DNA of 64,000 nt from JAAZCI01 sp046462535 (GCA_046462535.1 JBKGVF010000007.1:1-64000); one strand, 5' to 3'. Shown: positions 51,511-59,680, counted from the first letter of the stretch. Made by a program: numbers and translations. The notes: generated from the sequence alone by a model not told the origin.

Positions 51511-51537
51511 GACACCATATTAGAATGGGGCTAATCT
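51509..51537 (+). promoter_or_regulatory. Sigma-70 promoter for the leuA leader
   Basis: Perfect TTGACA (51509-51514) and TAATCT (51532-51537) are 17 bases apart. The predicted start of transcription near 51544 almost coincides with the leader-peptide ATG. Confidence 0.8.
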
Positions 51538-51544
51538 TTTATTC

Positions 51545-51595
51545 ATGAAGAGAATATTTTATACCTACAGACTACTACGACTTATTACGCTGTAA
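51545..51595 (+). CDS. Candidate Leu-rich leader peptide of leuA
   Basis: The 16-codon frame reads MKRIFYTYRLLRLITL, with four of the last seven codons leucine (CTA CTA CTT CTG), and stops within the 5' arm of the next terminator. It is placed between a strong promoter and leuA. Leu-rich leader peptides that sense Leu-tRNA charging are known for leu operons. No ribosome site is visible, so translation may be leaderless if transcription starts near 51544. The peptide is a candidate, inferred from position and composition. Confidence 0.65.
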   Translation: MKRIFYTYRLLRLITL

Positions 51596-51616
51596 CTGCA
51601 ACGGTTACAGCTTTTT
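51589..51616 (+). terminator. Attenuator-type terminator in the leuA leader
   Basis: GCTGTAAC (51589-51596) pairs with GTTACAGC (51604-51611), loop TGCAACG, then five T. It overlaps the leader-peptide stop. A ribosome stalled on the last Leu codons would cover the 5' arm and could allow read-through into leuA. Confidence 0.65.
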
Positions 51617-51809
51617 GTGATTATATAATTTTAATTGTCGTTTTAACATAGGTATAAAAGTGAGTCCTACAGATATAAGTAACTATATTCATATCCACTA
51701 TATTGCAGCATTAAACTACTTGCGACAGGTAAGTAGGATATTGTTGTGCGTTAATAATTAATAGTATTGGAGTATCTAACGCTCTATTTAATGAAGAGAA
51801 GGAAACGCT

Positions 51810-53492
51810 ATGATTAAGAATCCAGAAAGTAAATATATCCCTTTTGAAGTACCGAACTATCAAAATCGCACTTGGCCGAATAAGGTGATTACTAAAGCAC
51901 CCCGTTGGCTAAGTTCAGATTTAAGGGATGGAAATCAATCTTTAGTAGAGCCAATGAGTGTTGAGCAGAAAATTAGAATGTTTGACCTGCTTGTAGAGTG
52001 TGGTTTTAAAGAGATTGAGGTTGGTTTTCCTTCAGCATCTGATACTGAATATACCTTTGTTCGTAAGCTGATTGAGGAGGATCGTATTCCAGAGGATGTA
52101 ACGATTCAAGTGTTAACTCAGTCACGTCAAGAGTTAATTGAGAAGACCTTTGAGTCGTTAAAAGGGGTACGACGGGCGATAATCCACAGCTATAATGCAA
52201 CATCGCCCACATTTAGACGTGTCGTCTTCAATATGTCTAAGGAGGAGGTGAAGAATCTTGCAGTGCAAGGGGCTACAATGATTTTGGCAGAATCAAAGAA
52301 GTATCCAGAGACAGAGTGGATTTTTGAGTACTCTCCTGAGGTTTTCTGTGATACAGAGCTTCCTTTCTCACTTGAGGTGTGTGAGGCTGTATTGGAGGTC
52401 TATCAGCCAACCCCAGAAAATCCTGTTATTCTTAATCTCCCCGCTACGATTGAAGTTGCTACTCCTAATGTTTACGCTGATCAAATAGAGTGGTTTTGTG
52501 ATCATATTAGCTGCCGTGATTCGGTGATTATTAGTGCACATGTTCATAATGATCGTGGTTGTGCAGTTGCTGCAACTGAGCTGGCATTAATGGCTGGTGC
52601 TGATCGTGTTGAGGGGTGCCTTTTTGGGCATGGGGAGCGAACAGGAAATGTTGATATCATTACAGTAGCTCTCAATATGTATTCACAAGGGATCGATCCG
52701 GGACTCGATTTTAGCCGCATGAATGCCATTGTGCGAGAGGTAGAGTATTGTACTGATATCCCTGTTCATCCACGCCATCCATATGCCGGAGAGTTAGTCT
52801 TTACTGCTTTTTCAGGATCACATCAAGATGCTATTCGAAAGGGGTTAGCTGATATGAAGGCCAATCCAGATCAGCATTGGCGCGTCCCTTATCTTCCTAT
52901 TGACCCATTTGATTTAGGGCGTTCTTATGAGGCAGTCATTCGTGTGAATAGCCAGTCTGGTAAGGGGGGAGTTGCGTATCTTTTAGAAGAGGATCACGGA
53001 ATCGAGATGCCACGACGTCTCCAGATAGAGTTTAGTCGGGTTGCTCAAAGTTTTGCCGATAGTGAAGGAGTTGAGCTCACCTCTAATCGGATTTATGAGA
53101 TTTTTGAGAATGAGTATATTATTGAGAATCCTATAGTCGATATTGAGAAGCCTTTTGAGATCAAAGAGGATAGTGAAGGGAATGCAATTATTGAGGTAGA
53201 GTTTATTACTAAAGAGGGGCGTCAGCAGAGTAGTGGTAAAGGGAATGGTCCTATCGCCGCTTTTGTTCACGCTATCAATCAATCTTTCAACTTAGATATT
53301 GATGTGGTAGATTACAGTGAACACTCAAGAAGTACAGGATCTGCAGCAGAGGCGGTTGCTTATGTAGAGATGCAGGTGGGAAATCGTACACTCTTTGGTG
53401 TTGCATCTCACTCAAATACAACGCGCGCATCAGTTGAATCAGTGCTTTCTGCGCTTAACCGAGCCATTAATAAGGGTTGGATTACCCTTTAA
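51810..53492 (+). CDS. leuA: 2-isopropylmalate synthase (long type-2 LeuA)
   Basis: LeuA condenses 2-ketoisovalerate and acetyl-CoA, the committed step of leucine synthesis. The 560-residue protein is the long, actinobacterial-like type: catalytic SSDLRDGNQSLVEPM, IEVGFPSASDTEY, the metal ligands in SAHVHNDRG, the GCLFGHGERTGNVD signature, and a C-terminal LeuA allosteric domain (about 430-560) for leucine feedback. Good AAGGAA ribosome site. The leader is attenuator-like (51509-51616). No leuB, leuC or leuD is next to it; a small secreted-protein gene follows after 13 bases. Confidence 0.95.
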   Translation: MIKNPESKYIPFEVPNYQNRTWPNKVITKAPRWLSSDLRDGNQSLVEPMSVEQKIRMFDLLVECGFKEIEVGFPSASDTEYTFVRKLIEEDRIPEDVTIQVLTQSRQELIEKTFESLKGVRRAIIHSYNATSPTFRRVVFNMSKEEVKNLAVQGATMILAESKKYPETEWIFEYSPEVFCDTELPFSLEVCEAVLEVYQPTPENPVILNLPATIEVATPNVYADQIEWFCDHISCRDSVIISAHVHNDRGCAVAATELALMAGADRVEGCLFGHGERTGNVDIITVALNMYSQGIDPGLDFSRMNAIVREVEYCTDIPVHPRHPYAGELVFTAFSGSHQDAIRKGLADMKANPDQHWRVPYLPIDPFDLGRSYEAVIRVNSQSGKGGVAYLLEEDHGIEMPRRLQIEFSRVAQSFADSEGVELTSNRIYEIFENEYIIENPIVDIEKPFEIKEDSEGNAIIEVEFITKEGRQQSSGKGNGPIAAFVHAINQSFNLDIDVVDYSEHSRSTGSAAEAVAYVEMQVGNRTLFGVASHSNTTRASVESVLSALNRAINKGWITL

Positions 53493-53505
53493 ATAGAGGT
53501 TAACT

Positions 53506-53781
53506 ATGAAACGGATAGGATTAATAATATCGACACTCTTCTTACTCATATCGTCGGCATCTGCTGCAGGATATAGTAGTGAGTTTAAAGAGGCCTTTAA
53601 TACGAACTGTGTCCTTGAGCGGACTGAGGCTGAGTGCAGATGCCTTGTAGAGAGCTTAGAGGAGCAGATTGATCAGGATGATCTAATCACTCTATATGAG
53701 AAGGCGGCAGAGAGTGAAGAGCATTTTGAGCAGCTTTATCACAAAGTAGAGCAAGCAAAATCGGCCTGTAATATACAGTAG
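53506..53781 (+). CDS. Small secreted cysteine-rich protein (paralogue 1)
   Basis: The 91-residue product has a clean Sec signal peptide (cleavage likely after SSASA) and a mature part with four Cys: NCVLERTEAECRCLVESLEEQI and a late Cys in SACNIQ. The spacing C-x7-C-x-C followed by a helix resembles small periplasmic or secreted proteins that form two disulfides. It starts 13 bases after leuA behind GAGG and likely shares its mRNA. It resembles the next gene. Function unknown. Confidence 0.75.
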   Translation: MKRIGLIISTLFLLISSASAAGYSSEFKEAFNTNCVLERTEAECRCLVESLEEQIDQDDLITLYEKAAESEEHFEQLYHKVEQAKSACNIQ

Positions 53782-53803
53782 TTTAATTCTCATTGCATAG
53801 TTT

Positions 53804-53842
53804 AGAGAGTTAATCATTAGCGGTTAACTCTCTTCTTTTTTT
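53804..53842 (+). terminator. Intrinsic terminator between the two cysteine-rich genes
   Basis: A perfect 10-bp stem (53804-53813 with 53824-53833) is followed by TCTTTTTTT. The ribosome site of the next gene begins right after the T run. Confidence 0.85.
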
Positions 53843-53853
53843 GGGAGGGTAAT

Positions 53854-54150
53854 ATGGGTAAGAGAGGCATTTTTATGCTTATCTCCATTCTATGGATAGG
53901 GGGAGTCTTAATAGAAGCGAAAGAGAGTGAGCGTTATAGTGAGGCTATTAGGGATGAGTTTTTAGCAGGATGCGTGATTACTGAAGAGCTCAATAATTAC
54001 TGTAACTGTATTATCGATAAGCTTCCTGAGCAGATCTCTGAGGAGCAATTCTCATATTTAGCAGATTCCGCCTATCACCAAGAGCAGCAAGATGCTTTAG
54101 CAGAGATTATTATTGATGCTGCAGAGGGTTGTTTTGAGCAGTTGCCATAA
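53854..54150 (+). CDS. Small secreted cysteine-rich protein (paralogue 2)
   Basis: The 98-residue product has a signal peptide (about 1-22, ILWIGGVLIEA) and a mature part with FLAGCVITEELNNYCNCIIDKLPEQI and a C-terminal GCFEQLP. The pattern Phe-x-x-x-Cys, then C-x-C, then a Leu-x-EQI helix and a late Cys, is shared with the gene before it. The ATG follows GGGAGGGT, directly behind the upstream terminator, so read-through or its own promoter is needed. Function unknown. Confidence 0.72.
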   Translation: MGKRGIFMLISILWIGGVLIEAKESERYSEAIRDEFLAGCVITEELNNYCNCIIDKLPEQISEEQFSYLADSAYHQEQQDALAEIIIDAAEGCFEQLP

Positions 54151-54231
54151 AACCACTTTAGGCAATAGAGTGGAAATAGGGTAGAATATCCCTTCCTCTT
54201 AAACAGAGTGCAAGCTGTAGGAGAGATGGTA

Positions 54232-54271
54232 TAGGGCACACCTATCGATTGGGTTGTGCCTAAAATTTTTT
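54232..54271 (+). terminator. Terminator-like hairpin in the metK 5' leader
   Basis: TAGGGCACACC pairs with GGTTGTGCCTA, with two bulges, across a short loop, followed by AAA and six T. It lies 38 bases before the metK start and no gene lies between it and 54150, so it may be an attenuator or end a short leader RNA. No known SAM riboswitch core was recognised. Confidence 0.55.
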
Positions 54272-54308
54272 GATAAATATAGAAAATCTATAGAGAAAAG
54301 AGAGTAAC

Positions 54309-55514
54309 ATGACTTATCTTTTTACATCAGAGTCGGTATCGGAAGGGCATCCCGATAAGGTAGCAGATCAGATCTCCGATGCCGTTTTAGACGCGATTAT
54401 TACCGAAGATAAAGATGCACGGGTAGCATGCGAAACTTTAGTTAAGACAGGTGTTGCAATAATTGCTGGTGAAGTATCAACAACCGCTTGGGTAGACCTA
54501 GAAGAGTTAGTGCGCACTGTTATCTGTGATATTGGATATAACTCATCCGATGTGGGGTTTGATGGAGCAACTTGTGCTGTTTTAAATGTAATCGGGAAAC
54601 AGAGTGCTGATATTGCTCAGGGAGTTGATCGGAGAGAGCCAGAAGATCAGGGGGCGGGTGATCAGGGATTAATGTTTGGATTTGCTTCAAATGAGACAGA
54701 TGTCTTAATGCCCGCGCCTATTACCTACGCACATCGGTTGATGGAGAAGCAAGCTAAGGCTCGGAAATCAGGTCAACTCTCTTGGTTAAGGCCCGATGCT
54801 AAGAGTCAGGTGACGTTTGCTTACAATAGTGATGGTTCCATTTCTCATATCGACGCTATAGTCCTCTCAACACAACATAATCCAGGCGTGAGCCATAAAG
54901 ATATCGAAGAGGCAGTGATGGAGCTTATAATCAAAAAGACGATTCCTGAGCAGTGGTTAACTAAAGAGACTAAATATCATATCAATCCTACAGGTAATTT
55001 TGTCATTGGTGGTCCCGTTGGTGACTGTGGTTTAACCGGAAGAAAAATTATCGTAGATACTTATGGAGGAGCCGCTCGACATGGTGGGGGGGCTTTTTCA
55101 GGTAAGGATCCCTCTAAAGTGGATCGCTCTGCTGCTTATGCCGGTCGATATGTGGCTAAAAATATTGTGGCGGCAGGATTAGCAGATCGTTGTGAGATAC
55201 AGGTCTCATACGCTATTGGTGTTGCTGAGCCTACCTCAATCTCCATTACAACGTTTGGAACGAACAAGATTCCAGAGAGAAGAATTGAGGAGTTAGTACG
55301 GGCACACTTCGATTTAAGGCCGTATGCAATAACCCATATGTTAGACCTACTCCATCCTATCTACTATCCAACGGCAAGTTATGGCCACTTTGGTAGAGAG
55401 CCTTATGAGATTGAATATGAAAACTCATTAGGAGAGAAGGGAAGAGGAATTGCCTTTAGTTGGGAGAAGACTGATAAAGCGGAAGAGTTGAGAGAGGCAG
55501 CAGGGCTAGAATAG
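54309..55514 (+). CDS. metK: S-adenosylmethionine synthetase
   Basis: MetK makes S-adenosylmethionine from methionine and ATP. The 401-residue protein begins with FTSESVSEGHPDKVADQISDAVLDA (read in two parts: SESVSEGHPDKVADQ and the following helix), the GAGDQGLMFGFA hexapeptide, the phosphate-binding GGGAFSGKDPSKVDRSAAY, and PTGNFVIGGPVGDCGLTGRK. Metal ligands are in place. The length is slightly longer than E. coli (384). AGAGAG precedes the start. A terminator-like hairpin lies in its leader. Confidence 0.97.
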   Translation: MTYLFTSESVSEGHPDKVADQISDAVLDAIITEDKDARVACETLVKTGVAIIAGEVSTTAWVDLEELVRTVICDIGYNSSDVGFDGATCAVLNVIGKQSADIAQGVDRREPEDQGAGDQGLMFGFASNETDVLMPAPITYAHRLMEKQAKARKSGQLSWLRPDAKSQVTFAYNSDGSISHIDAIVLSTQHNPGVSHKDIEEAVMELIIKKTIPEQWLTKETKYHINPTGNFVIGGPVGDCGLTGRKIIVDTYGGAARHGGGAFSGKDPSKVDRSAAYAGRYVAKNIVAAGLADRCEIQVSYAIGVAEPTSISITTFGTNKIPERRIEELVRAHFDLRPYAITHMLDLLHPIYYPTASYGHFGREPYEIEYENSLGEKGRGIAFSWEKTDKAEELREAAGLE

Positions 55515-55526
55515 TCTAGAGAGTTC

Positions 55527-55554
55527 TTGACATTTCGCTGCTGGGCGTTAGAAT
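55527..55554 (+). promoter_or_regulatory. Sigma-70 promoter for rpmH-rnpA
   Basis: Perfect TTGACA (55527-55532) and TAGAAT (55549-55554) are 16 bases apart, 13 bases after the metK stop. rpmH starts 82 bases downstream. Confidence 0.8.
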
Positions 55555-55584
55555 AATCTGTTGTCTTATTAAGAAATTTAGAGA

Positions 55585-55606
55585 GTCTAAAGAGCCTTCT
55601 TTAGAC
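55585..55606 (+). repeat. Perfect 8-bp hairpin in the rpmH leader
   Basis: GTCTAAAG pairs with CTTTAGAC across AGCCTT in the predicted 5' untranslated region of rpmH. There is no T run, so a leader structure or binding site is likelier than a terminator. Confidence 0.5.
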
Positions 55607-55635
55607 GATATTATTTAAGTATAGGGGAAGTAGGG

Positions 55636-55770
55636 ATGAAACGTACATTTCAACCAAGTAACATTAGAAGAAAGCGTAAGCACGGATTTCGTGCTCGAAT
55701 GGCTACAAAAGGTGGTCGTCAGGTAATTAATCGTCGTCGTCGTCGTGGCCGCGCACGCTTATCTGCTTAA
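55636..55770 (+). CDS. rpmH: 50S ribosomal protein L34
   Basis: The 44-residue, extremely basic large-subunit protein reads MKRTFQPSNIRRKRKHGFRA at its start and ends RRRRRGRARLSA, the L34 signature, with the near-invariant length of about 44. TAGGG sits upstream of the ATG. It heads the rpmH-rnpA-yidD-yidC-mnmE cluster. The usual upstream neighbour dnaA is replaced by metK. Confidence 0.97.
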   Translation: MKRTFQPSNIRRKRKHGFRARMATKGGRQVINRRRRRGRARLSA

Positions 55771-55806
55771 TAGCATATTTACGTAAATAGCTATTAGACG
55801 TTTTCG

Positions 55807-55845
55807 AGCGCTTATTATTGTAATAGATAATAGGCGCTTTTTATT
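55807..55845 (+). terminator. Terminator/attenuator between rpmH and rnpA
   Basis: A 12-bp stem (55807-55818 with 55827-55838, one G-T pair) with an 8-base loop is followed by TTTTATTT. It probably gives partial termination, so that L34 is made in excess of RnpA. Confidence 0.75.
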
Positions 55846-55857
55846 TATCTAGAGGCT

Positions 55858-56211
55858 ATGGAAATCTTGAATTCATTTGATCGCAGTAAGCGGCTAACTA
55901 CCTCTGCAGAGTTTAGCACTGTTTTTAAAAAGAATAAGCGCTCTACAGATCGATATTTCACCGTATTAGCGCACAAGCAGAAGGGGAGTGAGATAGCACG
56001 ATTAGGGTTAGCCATTGCTAAGCGGAATGTGAAGAAAGCACATGATCGCAATCGTGTTAAGCGGATTATTCGAGAGTCTTTTCGACTCCACCAAAGCAAG
56101 CTATCAGGGTTTGATCTTGTGGTGATGATTAAGCCTAACGCCGATATTGATGACAATCGTGCACTCCATCGCTCTTTAGAGAAGCATTGGCAAGTGGTAG
56201 AGAGATTATGA
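55858..56211 (+). CDS. rnpA: Ribonuclease P protein component
   Basis: RnpA is the basic protein that helps the RNase P RNA cut tRNA 5' leaders. The 117-residue product has FDRSKRLTTSAEFSTVFKK, LGLAIAKRNVKKAHDRNRVKRIIRESFR (the RNR motif) and DLVVMIKP, all typical. The ATG lies only two bases after GAGG, so the in-frame TTG at 55867 (giving an MLNSF-type start) is a fair alternative. Its stop overlaps the yidD start by four bases. Confidence 0.94.
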   Translation: MEILNSFDRSKRLTTSAEFSTVFKKNKRSTDRYFTVLAHKQKGSEIARLGLAIAKRNVKKAHDRNRVKRIIRESFRLHQSKLSGFDLVVMIKPNADIDDNRALHRSLEKHWQVVERL

Positions 56212-56417
56212 AGCAGATTATGATCTGGTTAATTAAGGGGTATCAGTACTTCTTAAGTCCACTTATTGGTAATCAGTGTCGCTTTGAACCGAGTTGTTCT
56301 AATTATGCATTAGAGGCGATACAGAAATATGGCGCTCTTAAAGGGGGGTGGCTTATGATTAAGCGATTAGCTCGTTGTCAGCCTCTTTGTGAAGGGGGGC
56401 GAGATCCTGTTCCATAA
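56208..56417 (+). CDS. yidD: Membrane protein insertion efficiency factor YidD
   Basis: YidD is a small membrane-associated protein that aids YidC-dependent insertion. The 69-residue product has an amphipathic N terminus (MKQIMIWLIKGYQYFLSPLIG), CRFEPSCSNYALEAI and CQPLCEGGRDPVP, the conserved cysteine-containing motifs. The ATG overlaps the rnpA stop as ATGA. Directly upstream of yidC as in other gammaproteobacteria. Confidence 0.95.
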   Translation: MKQIMIWLIKGYQYFLSPLIGNQCRFEPSCSNYALEAIQKYGALKGGWLMIKRLARCQPLCEGGRDPVP

Positions 56418-56475
56418 TTTATTTGAGCTGCGTTTACTTACAATTTAATTAACTGTTGCTAAAAGAAAATCGACT

Positions 56476-58176
56476 ATGCAAAATAACCAACGTATTCTTC
56501 TGTTTGCCGCATTAGCGGTGCTTATCTACCTGATCTACTCCAAATGGGTAGAGGTAAATAGGGTTGATGTAACGCCCATACAGCAGGAGCTCTCTGTAGA
56601 TTCGATGGAAGCATCACTGCCTGAGGCGGTTAGTGATATGAGCTCACAAAACATTACTCAATCAGTTGAGGGTGGTGCCGTTAACAATCGCTATATAACT
56701 GTTGAGACAGATAACCATCATCTTAAAATCGATTTAAAGAGTGGTGATATTGTGCAGCTAGGGCTCCCTACTTACCCTAAAAGCTTAGAGGATGAGGAGC
56801 CATATCTACTTATGGCACAAAGTTCAGAACGCTACTTAATTAATCAAACGGGATTAATCGGGGCTTCTGGCTTGGAGCAGACTCCTAATCATTTAAATAG
56901 TCGCTTTGTGGCTCAGAAAGAGCATTATATTATGGATGATGGGAGTGATACTTTAGTGGTGCCCCTTATCTATGATAATCCTGAAACAGGCTATCGTCTC
57001 GAGAAGCGCTATACCTTTACTCGTGATAGTTTCCGTGTAGGTTTTGAGCAGATTTTTACTAATAATAGTGATAACACTTGGAGTGGCAAACAGTATATTC
57101 AATTTATTAGTCAAGAAAATCAGCAAAAGAGAAGTGGAATTGGTGCTTCAAGTTATCAGGGGACGGTCTACTCTCTACCTTTAGATAATAATAAACGTAA
57201 GCTAACTAATTACAGTAAGATTAAGTTTAAAAATATGGGTGGACCACGCAACCAAGGAAATCGTTATGAAGGGATTGGGGGCTGGACTGCATATATTGAG
57301 CAATATTTCCTTATTGCACATACCTTAGGTTTTGATCGAAAGAGCGCTGCAGAGGAGCAGAATATTGTTGAGACAAGTGCTCTTGATGGAGGTAAGTATT
57401 TAACACGCCTCCTTGATCAACAGATGACGGTGGTTCCACCAGGAGAGAGTCATGTCTTTAATGCACAGTTCTTTTTAGGGCCTAAAATAAAGTCAGAACT
57501 TGAGGCAACAGCAAAAGATTTAGACTTAACATTAGATTATGGCTGGTTTAGTTACATCTCTAAAATCATGTTTTGGATTCTAGAGTTCTACCATAAGTTT
57601 GTGGGGAATTGGGGTTGGTCTATTATTCTCTTAACAATTACTGTTAAAGCGGCTCTTTTCTGGTTTGCTAGTAAAGGGTATGTCTCTATGGCGCGTATGC
57701 GTAATGTTGGGCCGAAGTTACAGATTATTCGAGAGCGTTATGCCGATGACCGCCAGAAATTATCGGAAGAGATGATGAAGCTCTACCGCAGGGAGAAGAT
57801 CAATCCACTAGGGGGATGTCTACCGATATTGATTCAGATTCCAATCTTTATTGCTCTCTTTTGGATGTTGATGGAGAGTGTTGAGTTGCGGCAGGCTCCC
57901 TGGATCCTATGGATTGAGGATTTATCGCAGCGTGATCCCTACTTTATCCTCCCTCTTATTATGGGTGTGACAATGTTTTTCCAACAGCGTTTAAATCCTG
58001 CCCCCCCAGATCCTACACAGGCCACTATTATTAAATGGATGCCCGTGGTCTTTACCTTTATGTTTATGTGGTTTGCGGCAGGGATTGTTCTCTATTGGGT
58101 AACAAACAACCTATTAACAATACTGCAGCAATCATATATTATGCGGAAAGTAGAGCGTGAAGAGAGTAAGCGCTAA
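56476..58176 (+). CDS. yidC: Membrane protein insertase YidC
   Basis: YidC inserts and folds inner-membrane proteins alone or with SecYEG. The 566-residue protein has an N-terminal span (LFAALAVLIYLIYSKW), a large periplasmic P1 domain (about 60-350), and the five-span core with IILLTITVKAALFW (positively charged groove region), NPLGGCLPILIQIPIFIALFWML and FTFMFMWFAAGIVLYWVTNN. Gram-negative length. The C-terminal basic tail (VEREESKR) binds ribosomes. Confidence 0.96.
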   Translation: MQNNQRILLFAALAVLIYLIYSKWVEVNRVDVTPIQQELSVDSMEASLPEAVSDMSSQNITQSVEGGAVNNRYITVETDNHHLKIDLKSGDIVQLGLPTYPKSLEDEEPYLLMAQSSERYLINQTGLIGASGLEQTPNHLNSRFVAQKEHYIMDDGSDTLVVPLIYDNPETGYRLEKRYTFTRDSFRVGFEQIFTNNSDNTWSGKQYIQFISQENQQKRSGIGASSYQGTVYSLPLDNNKRKLTNYSKIKFKNMGGPRNQGNRYEGIGGWTAYIEQYFLIAHTLGFDRKSAAEEQNIVETSALDGGKYLTRLLDQQMTVVPPGESHVFNAQFFLGPKIKSELEATAKDLDLTLDYGWFSYISKIMFWILEFYHKFVGNWGWSIILLTITVKAALFWFASKGYVSMARMRNVGPKLQIIRERYADDRQKLSEEMMKLYRREKINPLGGCLPILIQIPIFIALFWMLMESVELRQAPWILWIEDLSQRDPYFILPLIMGVTMFFQQRLNPAPPDPTQATIIKWMPVVFTFMFMWFAAGIVLYWVTNNLLTILQQSYIMRKVEREESKR

Positions 58177-58210
58177 AACGATACGAAATGATAAAGATAA
58201 AGTAATGAAT

Positions 58211-58242
58211 AACAATCCCCTTAAAGGGGATTGTTTCTCTTT
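58211..58242 (+). terminator. Intrinsic terminator between yidC and mnmE
   Basis: AACAATCCCC (58211-58220) pairs with 58226-58235, loop TTAAA, followed by a T-rich tail. mnmE starts 13 bases later, so some read-through is likely. Confidence 0.8.
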
Positions 58243-58254
58243 TAGGAGCTTATT

Positions 58255-59583
58255 ATGTATGTAGAAGAGACAATCAGTGCAATTGCTACTAGTACAGGTA
58301 TCGGGGGAATCGGTATTGTGCGTCTATCGGGCCCTGAGAGTTTAGCGATTGCTCAAAAGATAACAGGAAGAGAGCGATTTACTCCCCGTTATGCTCATTA
58401 TGCCCAATTTTTAGATAGAGAAGGGGCTCCTATCGATGAGGGGGTAGTGATTTACTATGCTGCACCTAATTCGTTTACTGGGGAGGATGTTATTGAGTTA
58501 CAGGGGCATGGAGGGCTGGTTGTTTTAAATCGAGTTCTTAAAGAGACCTTAACGTTAGGTGCGCGTTTAGCTAGGAGAGGGGAGTTTTCAGAGCGAGCTT
58601 TTCTCAATGGTAAGTTAGATTTAGTTCAAGCCGAAGCGATTCATGATCTGATTGTAAGTCAAAGTGAGGCGCAGGCTAAGGCAGCAATTAACTCATTGAC
58701 AGGGCAATTTTCAGAGCGAATAGAGCAATTATTGACGACATTAATTGAGTTGCGAGTCTATATTGAGGCATCGATCGATTTTAGTGAAGAGGATATAGAC
58801 TTCATCAGTGATGGTAATGTCTTAACGCGTCTAGAAGAGCTTAATTGCCAAGTGGAAAAGCTATTAAATAATGCTGATCAGGGACGTCTACTAACAGATG
58901 GAGTGGAGGTAGTGATTGCAGGCCGTCCTAATGCTGGAAAATCGAGTCTCCTTAATGCCTTATCGGGAGAGGAGAGTGCTATTGTCACCGATATAGAGGG
59001 AACAACGCGTGATCTTTTACGTGAGCAGATCAGTATTAATGGATTGCCTCTACATATTATAGATACTGCTGGTCTACGAGAGACTGATGATGCTGTTGAA
59101 TCGGAAGGAATTAAGCGTGCTCGAAGAGCTATGGAAGAGGCAGACTTAATATTATGGCTTCATGACGATACTCAGGAGGAGCGGGATTTAGATGAGCATC
59201 TATTAAAAATTGAGACTCCAATTCTCTATCTACATAACAAGATTGATCTTTCTGGACGAAGTGCAGGCGACCATGAAGAGTTTATTGCTTTTAGTGCGAA
59301 GAGTGGTGAAGGATTAGATGAGGTTAAGAGAGCTATTTTAAAGCATGTTGGTTTTGATGCTATAGAGGGGCAGTTTAGTGCGCGTGAACGTCATCTTGAG
59401 GCATTACGACGTGTCTTACAACACTTCTTTGCAGCACTGTCATTAATTAAAGTGGCGGAAAGCATCGAGCTTGTTGCAGAAGAGTTACGAATTGCACAGG
59501 ATCATTTAGGTGAAATTACAGGCGAATTTACCCATGATGAGTTATTAGGTGAAATATTCTCTAGCTTCTGTGTTGGTAAGTAG
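58255..59583 (+). CDS. mnmE: tRNA modification GTPase MnmE
   Basis: MnmE with MnmG builds the 5-carboxymethylaminomethyl group on wobble uridine. The 442-residue protein has the folate-binding N domain (ISAIATSTGIGGIGIVRLSGP), helical domain, G domain with G1 (GRPNAGKSSLLNAL), DTAGLRET and HNKID, and the C-terminal catalytic Cys motif FCVGK (usual FCIGK) as the last residues. Length is near normal (454 in E. coli). ATG follows AGGAG. Confidence 0.96.
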   Translation: MYVEETISAIATSTGIGGIGIVRLSGPESLAIAQKITGRERFTPRYAHYAQFLDREGAPIDEGVVIYYAAPNSFTGEDVIELQGHGGLVVLNRVLKETLTLGARLARRGEFSERAFLNGKLDLVQAEAIHDLIVSQSEAQAKAAINSLTGQFSERIEQLLTTLIELRVYIEASIDFSEEDIDFISDGNVLTRLEELNCQVEKLLNNADQGRLLTDGVEVVIAGRPNAGKSSLLNALSGEESAIVTDIEGTTRDLLREQISINGLPLHIIDTAGLRETDDAVESEGIKRARRAMEEADLILWLHDDTQEERDLDEHLLKIETPILYLHNKIDLSGRSAGDHEEFIAFSAKSGEGLDEVKRAILKHVGFDAIEGQFSARERHLEALRRVLQHFFAALSLIKVAESIELVAEELRIAQDHLGEITGEFTHDELLGEIFSSFCVGK

Positions 59584-59638
59584 GCTATTCGTACGATGAG
59601 GCAGTAACGCAATCAAAGTTATCACTAATATAGGAAAG

Positions 59639-59680
59639 AGAGAAGCGCTACCCATTTAGGGGTTAGCGCTTCTCTTAATT
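59639..59680. terminator. Bidirectional terminator between mnmE and the lipoprotein gene
   Basis: AGAGAAGCGCTA (59639-59650) pairs perfectly with 59664-59675, extended by CCC/GGG with a bulge. It lies between two convergent genes. Confidence 0.8.

Noticed and set aside
54151..54308. SAM-I or other known SAM riboswitch before metK
   Set aside because: No matching core motif; only a terminator-like hairpin remains.
55515..55635. Replication origin beside rpmH
   Set aside because: No cluster of DnaA boxes and no dnaA gene.
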